Below, piece by piece: positions 12,061-23,298 of a stretch of DNA of 64,000 nt. Every line of letters starts with the position of its first letter. Within the stretch, counting starts at the first letter, position 1. A model generated the notes under the pieces. The model was not told where the DNA came from and ran no database searches. It saw only the letters and a list, made by a program, of their open reading frames with translations. This DNA comes from Sesamum alatum (taxonomy: Eukaryota; Streptophyta; Magnoliopsida; Lamiales; Pedaliaceae): contig JACGWO010000004.1 of assembly GCA_034509735.1 (NCBI GenBank), positions 18,643,395-18,707,394 on the forward strand, in the 5' to 3' direction. The position numbers and the translations under genes were made by a program.

Positions 12061-14548
12061 GTTTGTGGTTGAAGTAAACATGATAACTAATTCTACTTCA
12101 TGGGTATCGGATACCGGGTGTGATGCGCACATCTGCAATGATTTCCAAGCACTTCAAAGAAGCAGAAGGCTAACCAAGGATGAGATGATCCTGAGGCTAG
12201 GCGATGGCAAGGCCGTTGCTGCGGAAGCCGTAGGATCAATGGAGTTAGCCATTAGTAGTCATGTTAGGATTGTATTGAACGACTGTTTCTATGTACCTAT
12301 CATGATTAAGAATATTGTATCCATACCCATCCTTGACAAGGAGGGTTATTCTTTCACCATCAATAGAAATGGTTTTTATATTATAAATGATGGTGTATCT
12401 CATTTGCTTGGTACATTAGTGAACGGTCTGTACATACTTCAACAGTCTAATTGGATTATGACTGCGGAACACAAACGAAAACATGATAATCAAGATAATG
12501 CACAGATTTGGTATGCGAGGTTAGGTCATATTTCTCATGATAGGATAAGAAGGTTGGTGGACTCAAAGAGTCTTGAAGACTATTTGGACAACCTACCGAC
12601 CTGCGAATCCTGTCTAAAGGGAAAGATGACCAAGAAACCCTTTGTTGGACAAAGTACGCTAGCCAATAGTCTGTTGGATTTGATCCATACGGACGCCTGT
12701 GGCCCATTAAATACTCAAGCTAAAGGTGGGTGCTCGTACTTCATAACCTTTACCGATGATCACTCGTGGTATGGTTATGTTTACCTGATAAGGTATAAGT
12801 CTGAAACCTTTGGAAGGTTTAAAGAATACAGACTTGAAGTAGAGAACCAAACCTATCGTAAGATCAAAGCCCTTCGATCGAACAGAGGTGGATAGTATTT
12901 AAGTGGAGAATTCATTGATTATCTAAAATAGAATGGGATTCTCTCAGTAGACTCCTCCTGGGAACACCACAGTTGAATGGTGTGTCTGAAATGAGGAATC
13001 AGACCTTGTTGGACATGGTCTAATCCATGATGAGTTTTACCGAACTCCCCTTATCCTTCTGGGATATGCTCTTGAGACGACGGTCAAACTTTTGAACTTG
13101 GTGCCATCTAAGAAGATATCCCAGACGCCATATGAGATATGGCATGGCAAGCCCGCCTCCTACAAATACTTGAAAGTATGGGGTTGCCCCGCATATGTCA
13201 AGAGATTAGTGGGAGATAAACTGGACTCCAGGCCTAGTTTATGTAGGTTCATCGGATATCCAAAAGAAACAGCCGGGGTATTATTTCTGTGATCCCTCCG
13301 ACCAAAAGGTGTTTGTCTCGCGAAACGCAGTGTTTTTGGAAAAGGGTTTTCCATTGGATAGTCGACGCGATGAGGTACTACTTGAGGAATCAAGTGAGGT
13401 ACCCCATGAGGCGGTAGTGACATCTGAGCCAGTAGTTCCCACTGATAATGTTCCAGTCCTTCGTAGGTCGGCCAGAGTGTCCTAACCACCTGATAGGTAC
13501 GGATTTTTAGACCTAACCGGTCAGTTGGATAATGATCCAAAGACGTACGGAGAAACGATGTCGGAAATCGATGCGGATAAGTGGCTTGAGGACATGAAGT
13601 CCGAAACGAACTCGATGGGTGCAAACCAAGTTTGGACCCTCCTGGACCTACCCAAAGGGGTGAAACCCGTAGGGTGTAAATGGGTCTACAAACATAAGTT
13701 TGGAGCTAACGGGGAGGTTACAACCTTCAAAGCCAGACTTGTGGGAAAAAGTTACACTCAACGCCCAGGGTCGATTTTGAGAAAACCTACTCGCCTGTGG
13801 CAATAGCTAAGTCCATTCGGATACTGCTTTCCATAGAAACATGGTATGACTACGAAATATGGAAAATGGACGTAAAAGCCACCTTCCTCAACGGTTTCGT
13901 AGGGGAAGAGATCTATATGGATCAACCGGAAGGTCTCACATCTGTTGGAGAAGGCCAGAAGGTCTGCCGTCTCCAAAGGTCCATCTATAGCCTCAAACAA
14001 GCTTTCCGAAGCTGGAACATACGTTTTAACGAAGTCATACGGGGATATGATTTCATCAAGAGCGAGTCCGATCCTTATGTATACAAAAAGATCAGTGGGA
14101 GCTCTGTTACATTCCTGGTGCTTTACGTGGATGACATCTTGCTCATTGGGAATGATGCTAAGATGTTGGGAACCACTAAAGCTTGGTTGTCAACACAATA
14201 TAGGCGAGGCATCCTACATCCTTGGCATCAAGATCTACAGGGATAGATCTAGAAGGATGTTAGGAATGGCCAAATCCTCGTACATTGAGAAAGTCTTGAA
14301 GAGATTCAAGATGGAGAACTCAAAACGAGGATTCCTTCCTATGAGGCATGGAATTAAGTTGTCCAAGAAGTAGTCTCCTAAGACTGATGAGGAGCTTAAA
14401 CGGGTGCTGGACATCCCCTATGCTTCAGCCGTCGGCAGCATTCAGTACGTTGTCCAATGGACTAGACCTGATATGGATTTCGCTTTGAGCGTGACTAGTC
14501 GATATCAGTCGTGTGCCAGGAAGGCACACTGGACTGCAGTCAAGACTA
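12061..14548 (+). pseudogene. Copia pol (protease-integrase-RT-RNase H start), element A, broken
   Basis: Protease active site WVSDTG at about 12101; pre-integrase IWYARLGHISHDRIRRL at about 12508; integrase HTDACGPL at about 12687 and FTDDHSWYGYVY at about 12750; then a stop at 12893 and frame changes. Near 13125 the segment TPYEIWHGKPASYKYLKVWG reads cleanly. RT starts at about 13525 and includes KWVYKHKFGANGEV, MDVKATFLNG, SIYSLKQAFRSW and the catalytic YVDD at 14124-14135. The RT end (RPDMDFALSVTSRYQ) is followed by WTAVKTI, the first part of RNase H, where the element is cut. At least five frame breaks are present. Confidence 0.9.
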
Positions 14549-14560
14549 TCCTAATTTTAA

Positions 14561-14819
14561 GGGTAAATTACAGTGACATCCCCTGAGGTTAGGTCAAATT
14601 ACATAAACACCCCCTATTTTTTGTGAAATTACAACTACACTACCTGAGGTTGTAATTGTATTACAACTACACCCCCTATTCAAAGGAAAAACTTACACTA
14701 ATACCTCATGAAAAACATTACACTAACACCCCTCAGGGGGTGTAGCTATAAATTCGCAGAAGACAGGGAGTGTTTGTGTAATTGGGCCTAACCTCAGGGG
14801 GTATCAATGTAATTTACCC
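14561..14819. mobile_element. Foldback MITE with 9-bp target duplication (MULE-like)
   Basis: A 259-bp element with long terminal inverted repeats: the left end GGGTAAATTACAGTGACATC pairs with the right end over about 35 bp. It is flanked by perfect 9-bp copies of TAATTTTAA (14552-14560 and 14820-14828). Nine-bp duplications are the hallmark of Mutator-like elements. It has no coding capacity. Confidence 0.8.
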
Positions 14820-14828
14820 TAATTTTAA

Positions 14829-16692
14829 AGGTTCGATAATTTTCAAATACGGATATCTTTGATGTAAAACAGGGGTGTAACTCCTCCTCCTTGTGGCAAA
14901 GGATTATTGGAGCAAAGCCGTTCCTTGAGAGGGGAACAAGATGAACGGTAGGAAATGGCACACAAATTAGAATCTTGGAGGACCGTTAGATCTTGAGGGG
15001 TTTATCCTATAAAGTAAAATCGCCTTCTAGACTTCTTGATAGGACCGCAACTGTTTTAGTGCTGATTGAAGATGACCGCAGACAATGGAACGAAGGTCTC
15101 ATGCGTGCTATTTTCCAATCGGGATGATGCTAAGCAGATCCTTGCAATACCACTTGGTCGAATTTGCAAAGATATGTTGGTCTGGCATCTTCTAAGAAAG
15201 CTATGTTCTATGTTCCAGCTGCTTACAATCTTAGAATGTCAATGTCTTAGCAAGATGAACGCGAATACAATTCAATAGACAAAAGGACCCGTAGGATTTC
15301 ATTTGGCGACCTCAGGTACCAAGTTGGGTGCAACTACTTGGATGGAAGGCTTGTAAGGATGCCCTACCTACTATTCTTAACTTGGCCAAATTCAAGGTTC
15401 CAATCACATACATGTGCACTTTGTATGGGCAATGAGAACATACAACATGTTTGTGCTCTCTACTGATCTAGGTGATCTTGGGATTAGCTTGGCATATCCA
15501 AGATTTTTGGCATGGGACGTGGGAAGATTGGTTTTTGATGATTCATGCAAGACTGGACAAAAATCAATCTGGATGCATGGTTTCTTATCATTTGTTGGTC
15601 TATATGCAATCACGGGAACTCCATTCTCATGGAAGACGAAGCGGATGACGCAACAAAGCTAGTCAATAAAGCTTAATGGCACTACGTGACCTTTAAGGAA
15701 GCACATTATCGGCCTAAAAAAGAATAAATTGCTCATAGGATGGACGAGACCAAGATAGGGTCATGTGAAGATCAACTTCAATGGCTCAGTAGCTCAAGAC
15801 CAAAATAGGGTTGGTTGGAGTCATTCCGAAAATTGCTCAGGGGCTGTGCATTGGTTGGGCATGCAAGCTCTTCCCAGGCATAAGGGTGTTGTGCATGCGG
15901 AGGCTCTACAGGTAAGAACACCAATGGAATGTGTGATCGAGGGAGGCTGGTTGGATGTCATCCTTGAAGGTGTTGGAAGCTATGGTGGGTTCAACATTTT
16001 TGAAGGAAGACAAGAGGAGTATATCTAAGAAATTTAGTACTATAAATTGTTCCTCTCTATTCACTTGAACATCATTTACTACAAGGCCTTTTATAGGCAT
16101 AAAACATCAGCAAATAAGCATAAAAATTTTGTACAAACGATAAATACAAAACAGAATTTTAAGTATCATTCTCTGTTTCTGGCAGCCCTTGATAAATTAG
16201 TCATAACTTTCTGCATCCAATGGACTTGAAACTTAGACCATTTGAAACTAAACTCACGGAGCGTTAATTCCATAAAAGATTCATCCAAAATGGTAACCGT
16301 TTGACTTCTGAAAACGCATCTGGAAGTCTATTAAAAAACTGTAACTGCTGAAAACTAGAAGATAAATTTAATTTGTTGTGCATTTCTCTAACATAATGGA
16401 ACTGTTGGACTGTGGTCCAAAGTCTGAGATGGTTGATTCTTATGCATCCTCGGGCAGAACCATAGTCAATGATACAAAGATGTTGACACGTGAAATTGGG
16501 TGCATAGGAGTTAGACATGTTAGGAGAACAGGGAATACTATAGCTCATCATCTCGCTTTCTGGGCAAAAAAGATTGTCAATGGAGACTACCTCCCTGAGG
16601 ATGTAAAGGCAGCTACCTCTTCAAGCTGACCTGACTTTTGATGAATGAATACAGTTTCATTTTTCCTCAAAAATAAAAAAAAAAAAAAAACA
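14829..16692 (+). pseudogene. 5'-truncated L1-type LINE fragment with poly(A) tail
   Basis: In shifting frames it reads as the 3' part of a plant LINE ORF2: LWQRIIGAKPFLERGT...TVGNGTQIRILEDRW (about 14890-14995), the zf-RVT region (WKACKDALPTILNLAKFKVP at about 15345-15405), then an RNase H domain (KINFNGSVAQDQNRVGWS at 15768; HAEALQVRT at about 15893; VRRTGNTIAHHLAFWA at about 16517-16565). An A-rich tail lies at 16675-16690. The LINE probably starts at about 14550, so the MITE at 14561 sits within its first bases. An insertion splits its RNase H (see 16030-16385). No clear target duplication was found. Confidence 0.8.
16030..16385 (-). mobile_element. Insertion in LINE RNase H, possible small solo LTR or TRIM
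   Basis: This stretch interrupts the RNase H reading between EGRQEEYI and SNIMELLDCG. On the minus strand it has a TATA-like box (CTATAAAAGGCC, about 16084-16095) followed by a transcription-start-like stretch, as in short copia LTRs. Ends and target duplication could not be set with confidence. Confidence 0.35.
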
Positions 16693-17355
16693 AATTATCA
16701 CCTGTGAAAGCACAAAACCCCCCTTAAAGTAAAAAAATATATCAAAAGATACTTTAATATTTTCAGAAGGAGCATGTAACCCTCTCTATGCCCTGCTCTG
16801 TTCTTCACTCACGCAATTTGTAATTGATTTTCATATTTTCTCATTTATTGACTATAAGAGTCCAGATATTCCTCCTCAACCCTAACACACCTTATTCTTT
16901 AGAGCATCGGAGTTGGAAAAAATACAAGCAACTCCCCTGTGATATTGTAAATGTACAAATTATCCTCCTATGAGAAAATAAATAGTAATTTATCCCATTG
17001 TATTTTTCAAAATGAAGTAATTTACCTCCCCCTCCCCAAGGAGGTAAATTGTTTCATTTTGAAAAAACACAAGGGGGTAAATTGCTTTTTTTTTTCATAG
17101 AGGATAATTTGCTCATTTGCAATATCATAGGGGGTAAATTGCATTAAATCCTATTGGAGTTGGATAAAAATCAAAACTAAGTGATAAATGAATATATGGT
17201 CTTCTATTCTATAGTAAATAGGGGGCAATATAAATGTATACTGGTAAAAACATGAAAACCAGTTGCAAATTGCAATAGTTAAAAATAGAACAAGGTAAAG
17301 AGGGTGTAGATGCTTCTTTTTAAAAAAATTAAAGTACCTTTCAACATTTTTTTCA
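16693..17355. repeat. Non-coding DNA with a foldback MITE of family M1 (about 16920-17150)
   Basis: The arms around a CCTCCCC/GGAGG centre near 17035 are inverted copies: CTGTGATATTGTAAATGTAC... on the left pairs with ...GCAAATTATCATAGGG-type sequence on the right. The same family recurs at 58885-59130 and 63839-64000, with partial copies near 27505-27600 and 36240-36350. No gene. Confidence 0.65.
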
Positions 17356-17775
17356 GGGTACATTACATCTACCTTCCATGAGGTTTGGCATAATTATAAA
17401 TATCTCCTCGTTGTTTGAAAAAATACAAATAACCCCTATGTAATTTTCAACCAAAGGCCTGAAATTGACCATTTTGCCCTTGATTTTTTAGTTAAATTGC
17501 AGAAAAATCAGCCAAGGCAAATTGCATTATTAACTCCTCTGTGTAAAAAACTTTAAGAACCTCTCTCTGCGCATTGTAGTACAAAAAAATTCAAAGAATT
17601 TTAAAAATTAAATAAAATGCATAAGGCATTTTGGTCAGTTCACCCACAAAAATGGATGAAAATAACTTATTTGTTAGATGGTTACAAACCTCAGGAGGAT
17701 ATTTGTAATTTTTCAAACAACGAGAAGGTATTTATAATTATATCAAATCTCAGTGGAAATAAATGTAATTTACCC
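17356..17775. mobile_element. Foldback MITE, family M2
   Basis: A 420-bp element. The left end GGGTACATTACATCTACC and the right end ...AAATGTAATTTACCC are inverted copies, extending through TAATTATAAATA and CTCGTTGTTTG. It shares interior sequence (TGCCTGAAATTG...) with the copy at 62122-62556. No coding capacity. Confidence 0.65.
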
Positions 17776-18275
17776 TTTTTTTTACTATAGGAGAATTTTG
17801 TGCCCTTCAGGATTTAGATAAATTTAGCCCGAAATTAGATGATTGATTTTTTATTTTTTATTTTTTACCTTACAAACAAATATGAAGAAATTGTGTCATA
17901 CCACATGCAATGACTACATTGAAGTAATAATTACTTCTTTTAACTTACTTAAATCTTTGTTTGCTAAAGCCCCCTATAATTACCACTAACTATGCACCCC
18001 TCGTGCACTGCCATTATTCACATAAAAACTGTCTTGCACAAACTTTGTTTTCATTAACAAAAAATCCATCTGTCCACAACAAATATATGTAATCATTAAT
18101 CTTGACTAGAATTAAAGTTTTGAAGAATTTCCAATCACGTCGATGTAACTTTTTACATATAATTGAGGAAGTATATCTCTTTGTGCTTTACAAATATTTC
18201 CAGTCCAATTGTCATCTTTTTGACCACTAATACTCATTAGGGCCGATATTCAACCAGTAACTACAATAGATGTCA
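17776..18275. other. AT-rich intergenic DNA
   Basis: Nothing recognisable as a gene or defined repeat was seen in this 500-bp stretch. Confidence 0.5.
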
Positions 18276-18800
18276 CATTTTTTAGGAATAATTACACCAC
18301 TTTTTTTGGGTTTAGAGTAATTGTACATAGATCTCTACTATATGAAAAATTACACCGAGCACCTTTAATATTTGTTTCCATCCAATAAATAAATTTATTT
18401 ATTAATAAAATTCATGGAATCTACTAATATCATTAAAAAAATTTAAAGAAAATTCATATTTACCCGATTGATGTATTATAAATTTATTGGAGGTCAAACA
18501 AATATTTTCTTACGAAACTATCATTATACATCTTCACACGCTAGTGCATGTGAGGAGGTACATTTTCGCCCTCACAAGAGTAATTTGGTTATAAAAGATT
18601 TGTTTGACGAAAAATAAATTTATAATAACTTAACCAGGAGTAAATATGAATTTTCATACAATTCTTTTATTGATGTTGGGAATCTATTTGTTGGATGGAA
18701 ACAAACATCAGGGATACTTAGTCAACTTTTCCAACTACAAAAAATTTACGTATAATTATACCGAACCTCGGAGAGGATAGTGTACTTAATCCTTTTTTAT
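18276..18800. repeat. Foldback element, unnamed family
   Basis: Inverted arms: TTTGTTTCCATCCAATAAAT at about 18383 pairs with TTGTTGGATGGAAACAAACA at about 18689, and the outer ends (TAGGAATAATTACACC; GGATAGTGTACTTAATCC) are loosely inverted. Non-coding. No target duplication was defined. Confidence 0.5.
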
Positions 18801-19608
18801 TTTATTCTTTTTCTTAGCTATAGGGAAGTCTACTCAATGTCCCTTCGAGTTTAGACAAATTTCCTTTTATTTTTCTTCATAACGAAGAAATTCTTCCTTC
18901 ATCACGTACAGGATATGAAAAGCAAAAAAACATAAACGAATTGTTTGTAATTTAGAGTATGTGCACGTAAGGCATATGTTTTATATGGCATCAGATATGA
19001 CTAATTAATTAAACAAGTCCGAAATGCATCCTTTCAGAAAATCGAGTACTAATAAAAAGGAATATCCCACTATATAAATACATTTAAAAGCCTTTTGTTC
19101 CGCCAAATTTGTCTTATGCCACTAGCTAACACTCATTTCTAAAAAATCGGTTGTTAAGGCGGAACAGCGCATTATATAACTGCATCAAAATATATTTTTG
19201 GTTTCGTAACTTCAATTATTTAATGTTTTCATCTTTTAATTTTTTAGAGTTATATTTTATCTTACATTTTTTAATTTTTATTATTTCAATTAATTTTTTC
19301 GCCAGAGTTCACCTTCACCGTCGATAGGGTGAACTCTGACGAAAAAAAGATTAAATTTGTGAAAATTAAAAAGATGCAGGACCAAAATACTATATTAAAA
19401 AATTAAAGGACAAAAATGCTGACAGAAATTGGCCAATAGGAACAAAAGTCCCAATTTTAAAATGTCACGTGAGAGGCACATGCATTTTTCCTGCGAGAAG
19501 AGTAAACTCCAGTGGAAAAAAGACTAAAATCACGAAAATTGAAAAGATGTAAGACCAAAATGCTATACTAGAAAGTTAAATGACGAAAATGTCAAATAAC
19601 TTAAGGTA
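18801..19608. repeat. AT-rich DNA with a short strong hairpin and a dispersed repeat
   Basis: A near-perfect inverted repeat (TTTTTTCGCCAGAGTTCACC, 19294-19313, against GGTGAACTCTGACGAAAAAA at 19328) sits in sequence that reappears elsewhere. The stretch around 19455-19600 (CACGTGAGAGGCACATGCAT ... TCAAATAACTTAAG) is closely matched at about 21190-21345. No gene. Confidence 0.5.
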
Positions 19609-19871
19609 GGCAAAACTATATTTTTGGTCCCATAAGTTAGGGGGGTCAACATATTTAATCCCACTCTTTCTGAGATTACCAATTTAGTCCCAAAATTGGA
19701 AGTTTTTGACATATTTGATCCCAAATGATGTTTTCCGTCATAAAACTAACGGTCACGTGCGCGTGCTTGTTAGTAGGAGGGAAGCGTGGGACTAAATTGG
19801 TAATGTCTCAGAAAGTGTGGGACTAATGTGTTGACTCCCCCAACCTATGGGACCAAAAGTATAATTCTGCC
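19609..19871. mobile_element. Foldback MITE, family M3 (copy 1)
   Basis: A 263-bp element. GGCAAAACTATATTTTTGG at the left is the inverse of CCAAAAGTATAATTCTGCC at the right; the inverted repeats extend for about 40 bp through TTTGGTCCCATAAGTT. Only a TA dinucleotide is shared by both flanks. Confidence 0.7.
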
Positions 19872-20869
19872 TATTTTAACCGTATGTCTTGTTGCATTTT
19901 CTTTAGGAAGGAGATTGTACATCAAATAGAGTTTTGAGCAAGAGGGAGCTCCTTGAGGGTTCATTGCCAACGTTAAAGAGCTTGGTGTTAAGTAGCAGTT
20001 TGCAATCTTGACTTGCTTAGATTTGGTTCCCTTCAGTAAACTTTATTAAGCGGAAAGTATATATAATATTTGTTCGTTTAGGATTTCTCTTAAAAATATA
20101 AAAAAAATCTGAAAAATAATTTTGGGTCTTTGCTCTCTTGAGGAGTAGATTCCATGTCATTTAGAAGTAATTTTTTTTTTATCATCTTTTGCAAACTATA
20201 AATGAACTGAAAATTGAAGTTTCTTTTTTTATTTAACAAAAGGAATTACTGAGATATACCAAATAGAACTCGTCCTGTAAGGGACTGCTGACTCACGAGT
20301 GACTTCAAGAAAATAGAAGTTTCAGAAATGTATTTTGAATGCACAATTCTTCTTATAGAATCAAAAGACATGAACTCTGACATAGTTTATTAACTAATAC
20401 ACTTGTTTTCATTAATTAAATGTTAGTGGAGATGCTCTCTTAACGCTCAACTCAACATACTGTTGTTTCAGCATCTAAGTTTATTTGATATATTGAGCCC
20501 CTGCAGTTCCACATATAGAATGAGTATTTGTAAGTCCGTTGCCAATTAATATTTCTTTTGTGATACATAACTGTATATTTCGTATTTCGGTCAGAACTGA
20601 TACAGAAGGTAGAAAAAGATTTTATTTTAACTAATTCAAACATTAGCAATAGTTAAATAAATTAATCATTTGACATTGTGTTCATTTTTAAGATTATTAC
20701 GTTGGATATAAATTGATTTTATTGGTATAACGATATTTTAAAAATTACAACTATTAGTATACTTTATAACACATCGTCATTTTAGCACTCGAAGATGGAG
20801 AACTTTGATATCCCTTCGAAAAAATTCATTCATAAAAAAATATAAACAAAAATGATTATATAAATCTTA
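19872..20869. other. AT-rich intergenic DNA
   Basis: No gene or clear element. Runs of A and T and short low-complexity tracts dominate. Confidence 0.5.
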
Positions 20870-21147
20870 GGCAAAATTACACTTTTGGTCCCATAGATTA
20901 GGGAATTGACACATTTAGTCCCACGCTTTATGAGAGATTACCAATTTAGTCCCACGCTCCCTTCCACTAACGGGCACGCGCACGTCACATGCGTGTGCCG
21001 TTAGTTTTTTTTACGAAAATTGTCATTTGGGACCAAATGTGTCAAAAAAAAAATTCCAATTTTGGGACTAAATTGGTAATCACAGAAGGCGTGTGACTAA
21101 ATGTGTTGAACCCCGTAACCTATGACACCAAAATTGTAATTTTTTCC
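20870..21147. mobile_element. Foldback MITE, family M3 (copy 2)
   Basis: A 278-bp relative of the element at 19609-19871, with GGCAAAATTACACTTTTGG at the left and its inverse at the right, and the same ACCAATTTAGTCCCA arms. TTA flanks both sides, which would suit a PIF/Harbinger-type duplication but is short enough to be chance. Confidence 0.65.
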
Positions 21148-21967
21148 TTAAGTTACGGGACAAAAAAATGCATCTTACCCCAATTTTTAAATCTCACGTG
21201 AGAGGCACATGCATTTTTCCTGCGAGAATGGTAAACTCGGGTGGAAAAAAGACTAAAATCATGAAAATTAAAAAGATGCAGGATTAAAATGTTATCCTAG
21301 AAAATTAAATGACAAAAATATTAAATACCTTAAGTTACAGAACCAAAAAATCCATTTTACCCTAAGTACATGGAAGAGCCCTTTATTCCATTGGTATTAG
21401 TTTTGATCACATGTCAACTGTTGAAATTCCATCTACAGAAAATAAATTACTAACAAGGAGGGACACCCTATCGTATAAGTACATCTACGCCTGAATCTAC
21501 ACAATCTCATGCGTTCTGAAGCCCCCATGCGCTCCTCTACATTGGTCTAGCTTTTCCATCAAAAAACCTTTTTTTTCTCTGACTAAGAGCTTTTTCTCTC
21601 TTTTGAGAGCCTCCACCTACCCCGTTGACTTTCCTCCCACTTTATTTGCTTATTACCTTCTTTGCATGCATGTTTCCATGCAACATAATTTCTTTCCTTA
21701 ACTATATTGCTTTCACTGATTTTCCGCTCGTCTTTGTAGGATTCATTGTAGCCACACTGGCCGGCAGGATCTGTGCAATAGTCATACGCCCGACTTAATC
21801 CCACCGGTTTCTCGTATTTCCTCTTTTCTTTTCTCATCTTGTGATTTTTCTTTCTGCCCTCTACCACGTCTAGTGTTTTTCCTCACAGGGTGAAGTTGTC
21901 TTTGAAGAGTTCACGTCGGTATTCTCTTTCTGGTCATAGCATCCCTCGTTCTACTTCATCTTCTGGT

Positions 21968-23298
21968 ATGGCCGACAAACTACACAATCTAGGTAAAGCC
22001 CTTTCTTTAAGTGCGGATGAGAACCAGAGTATTATGCTTCCGAGTGGCACTGAACAGGATACTGGTGTACCCAATGGATTTTTTCTGGTTGGCAAACTTC
22101 TTGGCCGCAGATCTTTCAATTTCGAAGCTTTTAAGGCCACGATGGTCAATGCTTTTAACCGGTCGAGGACTTGAGTTTCGCCTTATCGAGGATAACAGAA
22201 TCCTGTTCCAGTTCAATCATATTTTAGATCGGCGTAAGGTTTTGGAAGGTGGACCGTGGTCTTTCGATAAACATTTGTTAGTTCTTCGTGCTGTTGAAGC
22301 CAATGATAATCCATCCCAGATCGACTTAAACTGGACGGACTTTCATGTTCACATCCATGATTTGCCGCTAAGTCGAATGACGAAAGATATAGTTATGTTC
22401 ATTGGAAATCAGTTGGGTATTTTTCGAGAAGTCGACTTGGCCAAGGGTGGTCAAGGATGGGGCTCTTCTCTACGTATATGTGTTGGTATTGACATCACCA
22501 AACCTCTCCGGCGAATCATGAAAATTCACACCGTCATGGGGGATGAATCGGTTATTTCCTTCACTTACGAGCGTCTCCCGAATTTCTGCTATTGGTGCGG
22601 TCATCTGGGCCATATTATGAAATATTGTGACTGTTAGTACGAGGAGGCTTTCGATGATACCCAAGAACACCTCCCGTTGGGACCCTGCCTCCGTGCTACC
22701 ACCCCATCTATCCTGCGCTCCAGAGGACTTCACACCAGTACTCTAAGGCCCTCCTTCATCTATACAACTCAACACCACACTCCACCACCGAATGTACCCA
22801 GAGGTTCTGCCATCTTTTCCTTCCCTTCAACAAATACTCCTGCCACAGACACCATCAACCCATCATCCCGTATCCCTGCGACACTACACAGTCCCGATCC
22901 GCCCATCTTTATTACTCCACCCCTCACTCTCACTAGTAACCATACTAAACATACCTCCAATCCCCAACCATCTCCATGCAGCCCTACAACCGAAAATAAC
23001 CCAGAACATCCATCCCTATCCTTCCCCACCCTCACCAATATCTCACTCACATTCACTGCCGACGCCACAACCACACACTCCCTCTCTCAATCCACTTCAT
23101 CCTCCCTTATCTCTAGAAGGAAAAAAAGACTCCTTGCAAGATTGTGACTGTCCAAAAGAAACGTAAACACATTGATGAAACAATCAAAGCGAATGAATCC
23201 CCTCTTCAAACTACCAGGCATTCAGACCGAGCTTTAGAGGATAATTCGGCACTTTCTATGGATTCGGTGGAGGCTGTGGAGCAGCCCCGCCGCACATT
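21968..23298 (+). pseudogene. LINE ORF1 (DUF4283-CCHC nucleic-acid-binding protein), broken
   Basis: An ATG at 21968 gives MADKLHNLGKALSLSADENQ. A frame change near 22165 leads into FRLIEDNRILFQFNHILDRR and RKVLEGGPWSFDKHLLVL (DUF4283), then a zinc knuckle CYWCGHLGHIMKYC (CX2CX4HX4C, about 22589-22630). A TAG at 22635 follows directly; the frame then continues through a long Pro/Ser/Thr-rich tail to about 23150. In plant LINEs this protein is thought to bind the element's RNA. Confidence 0.85.

Larger units (their letters stand above)
7119..14548 (+). mobile_element. Copia-type LTR retrotransposon, family X, element A (3' truncated)
   Basis: Layout: 5' LTR (7119-9329), primer site (9332-9343), a long leader (9344-11194), gag, protease, integrase, reverse transcriptase and the start of RNase H. 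The order protease-integrase-RT defines copia. The element stops at about 14548 in RNase H, where LINE sequence begins; no polypurine tract or 3' LTR is found downstream in this orientation. All frames are broken, so it is non-autonomous. Confidence 0.9.

Noticed and set aside
14561..21150. Many inverted repeats that might suggest a CRISPR-like array or regulatory cluster
   Set aside because: Repeats are of different families, irregularly spaced and have transposon-type ends; the DNA is plant nuclear.
22769..23166. Open frames on both strands in the Pro/Ser-rich stretch
   Set aside because: Explained by the low-complexity C-terminal part of LINE ORF1.
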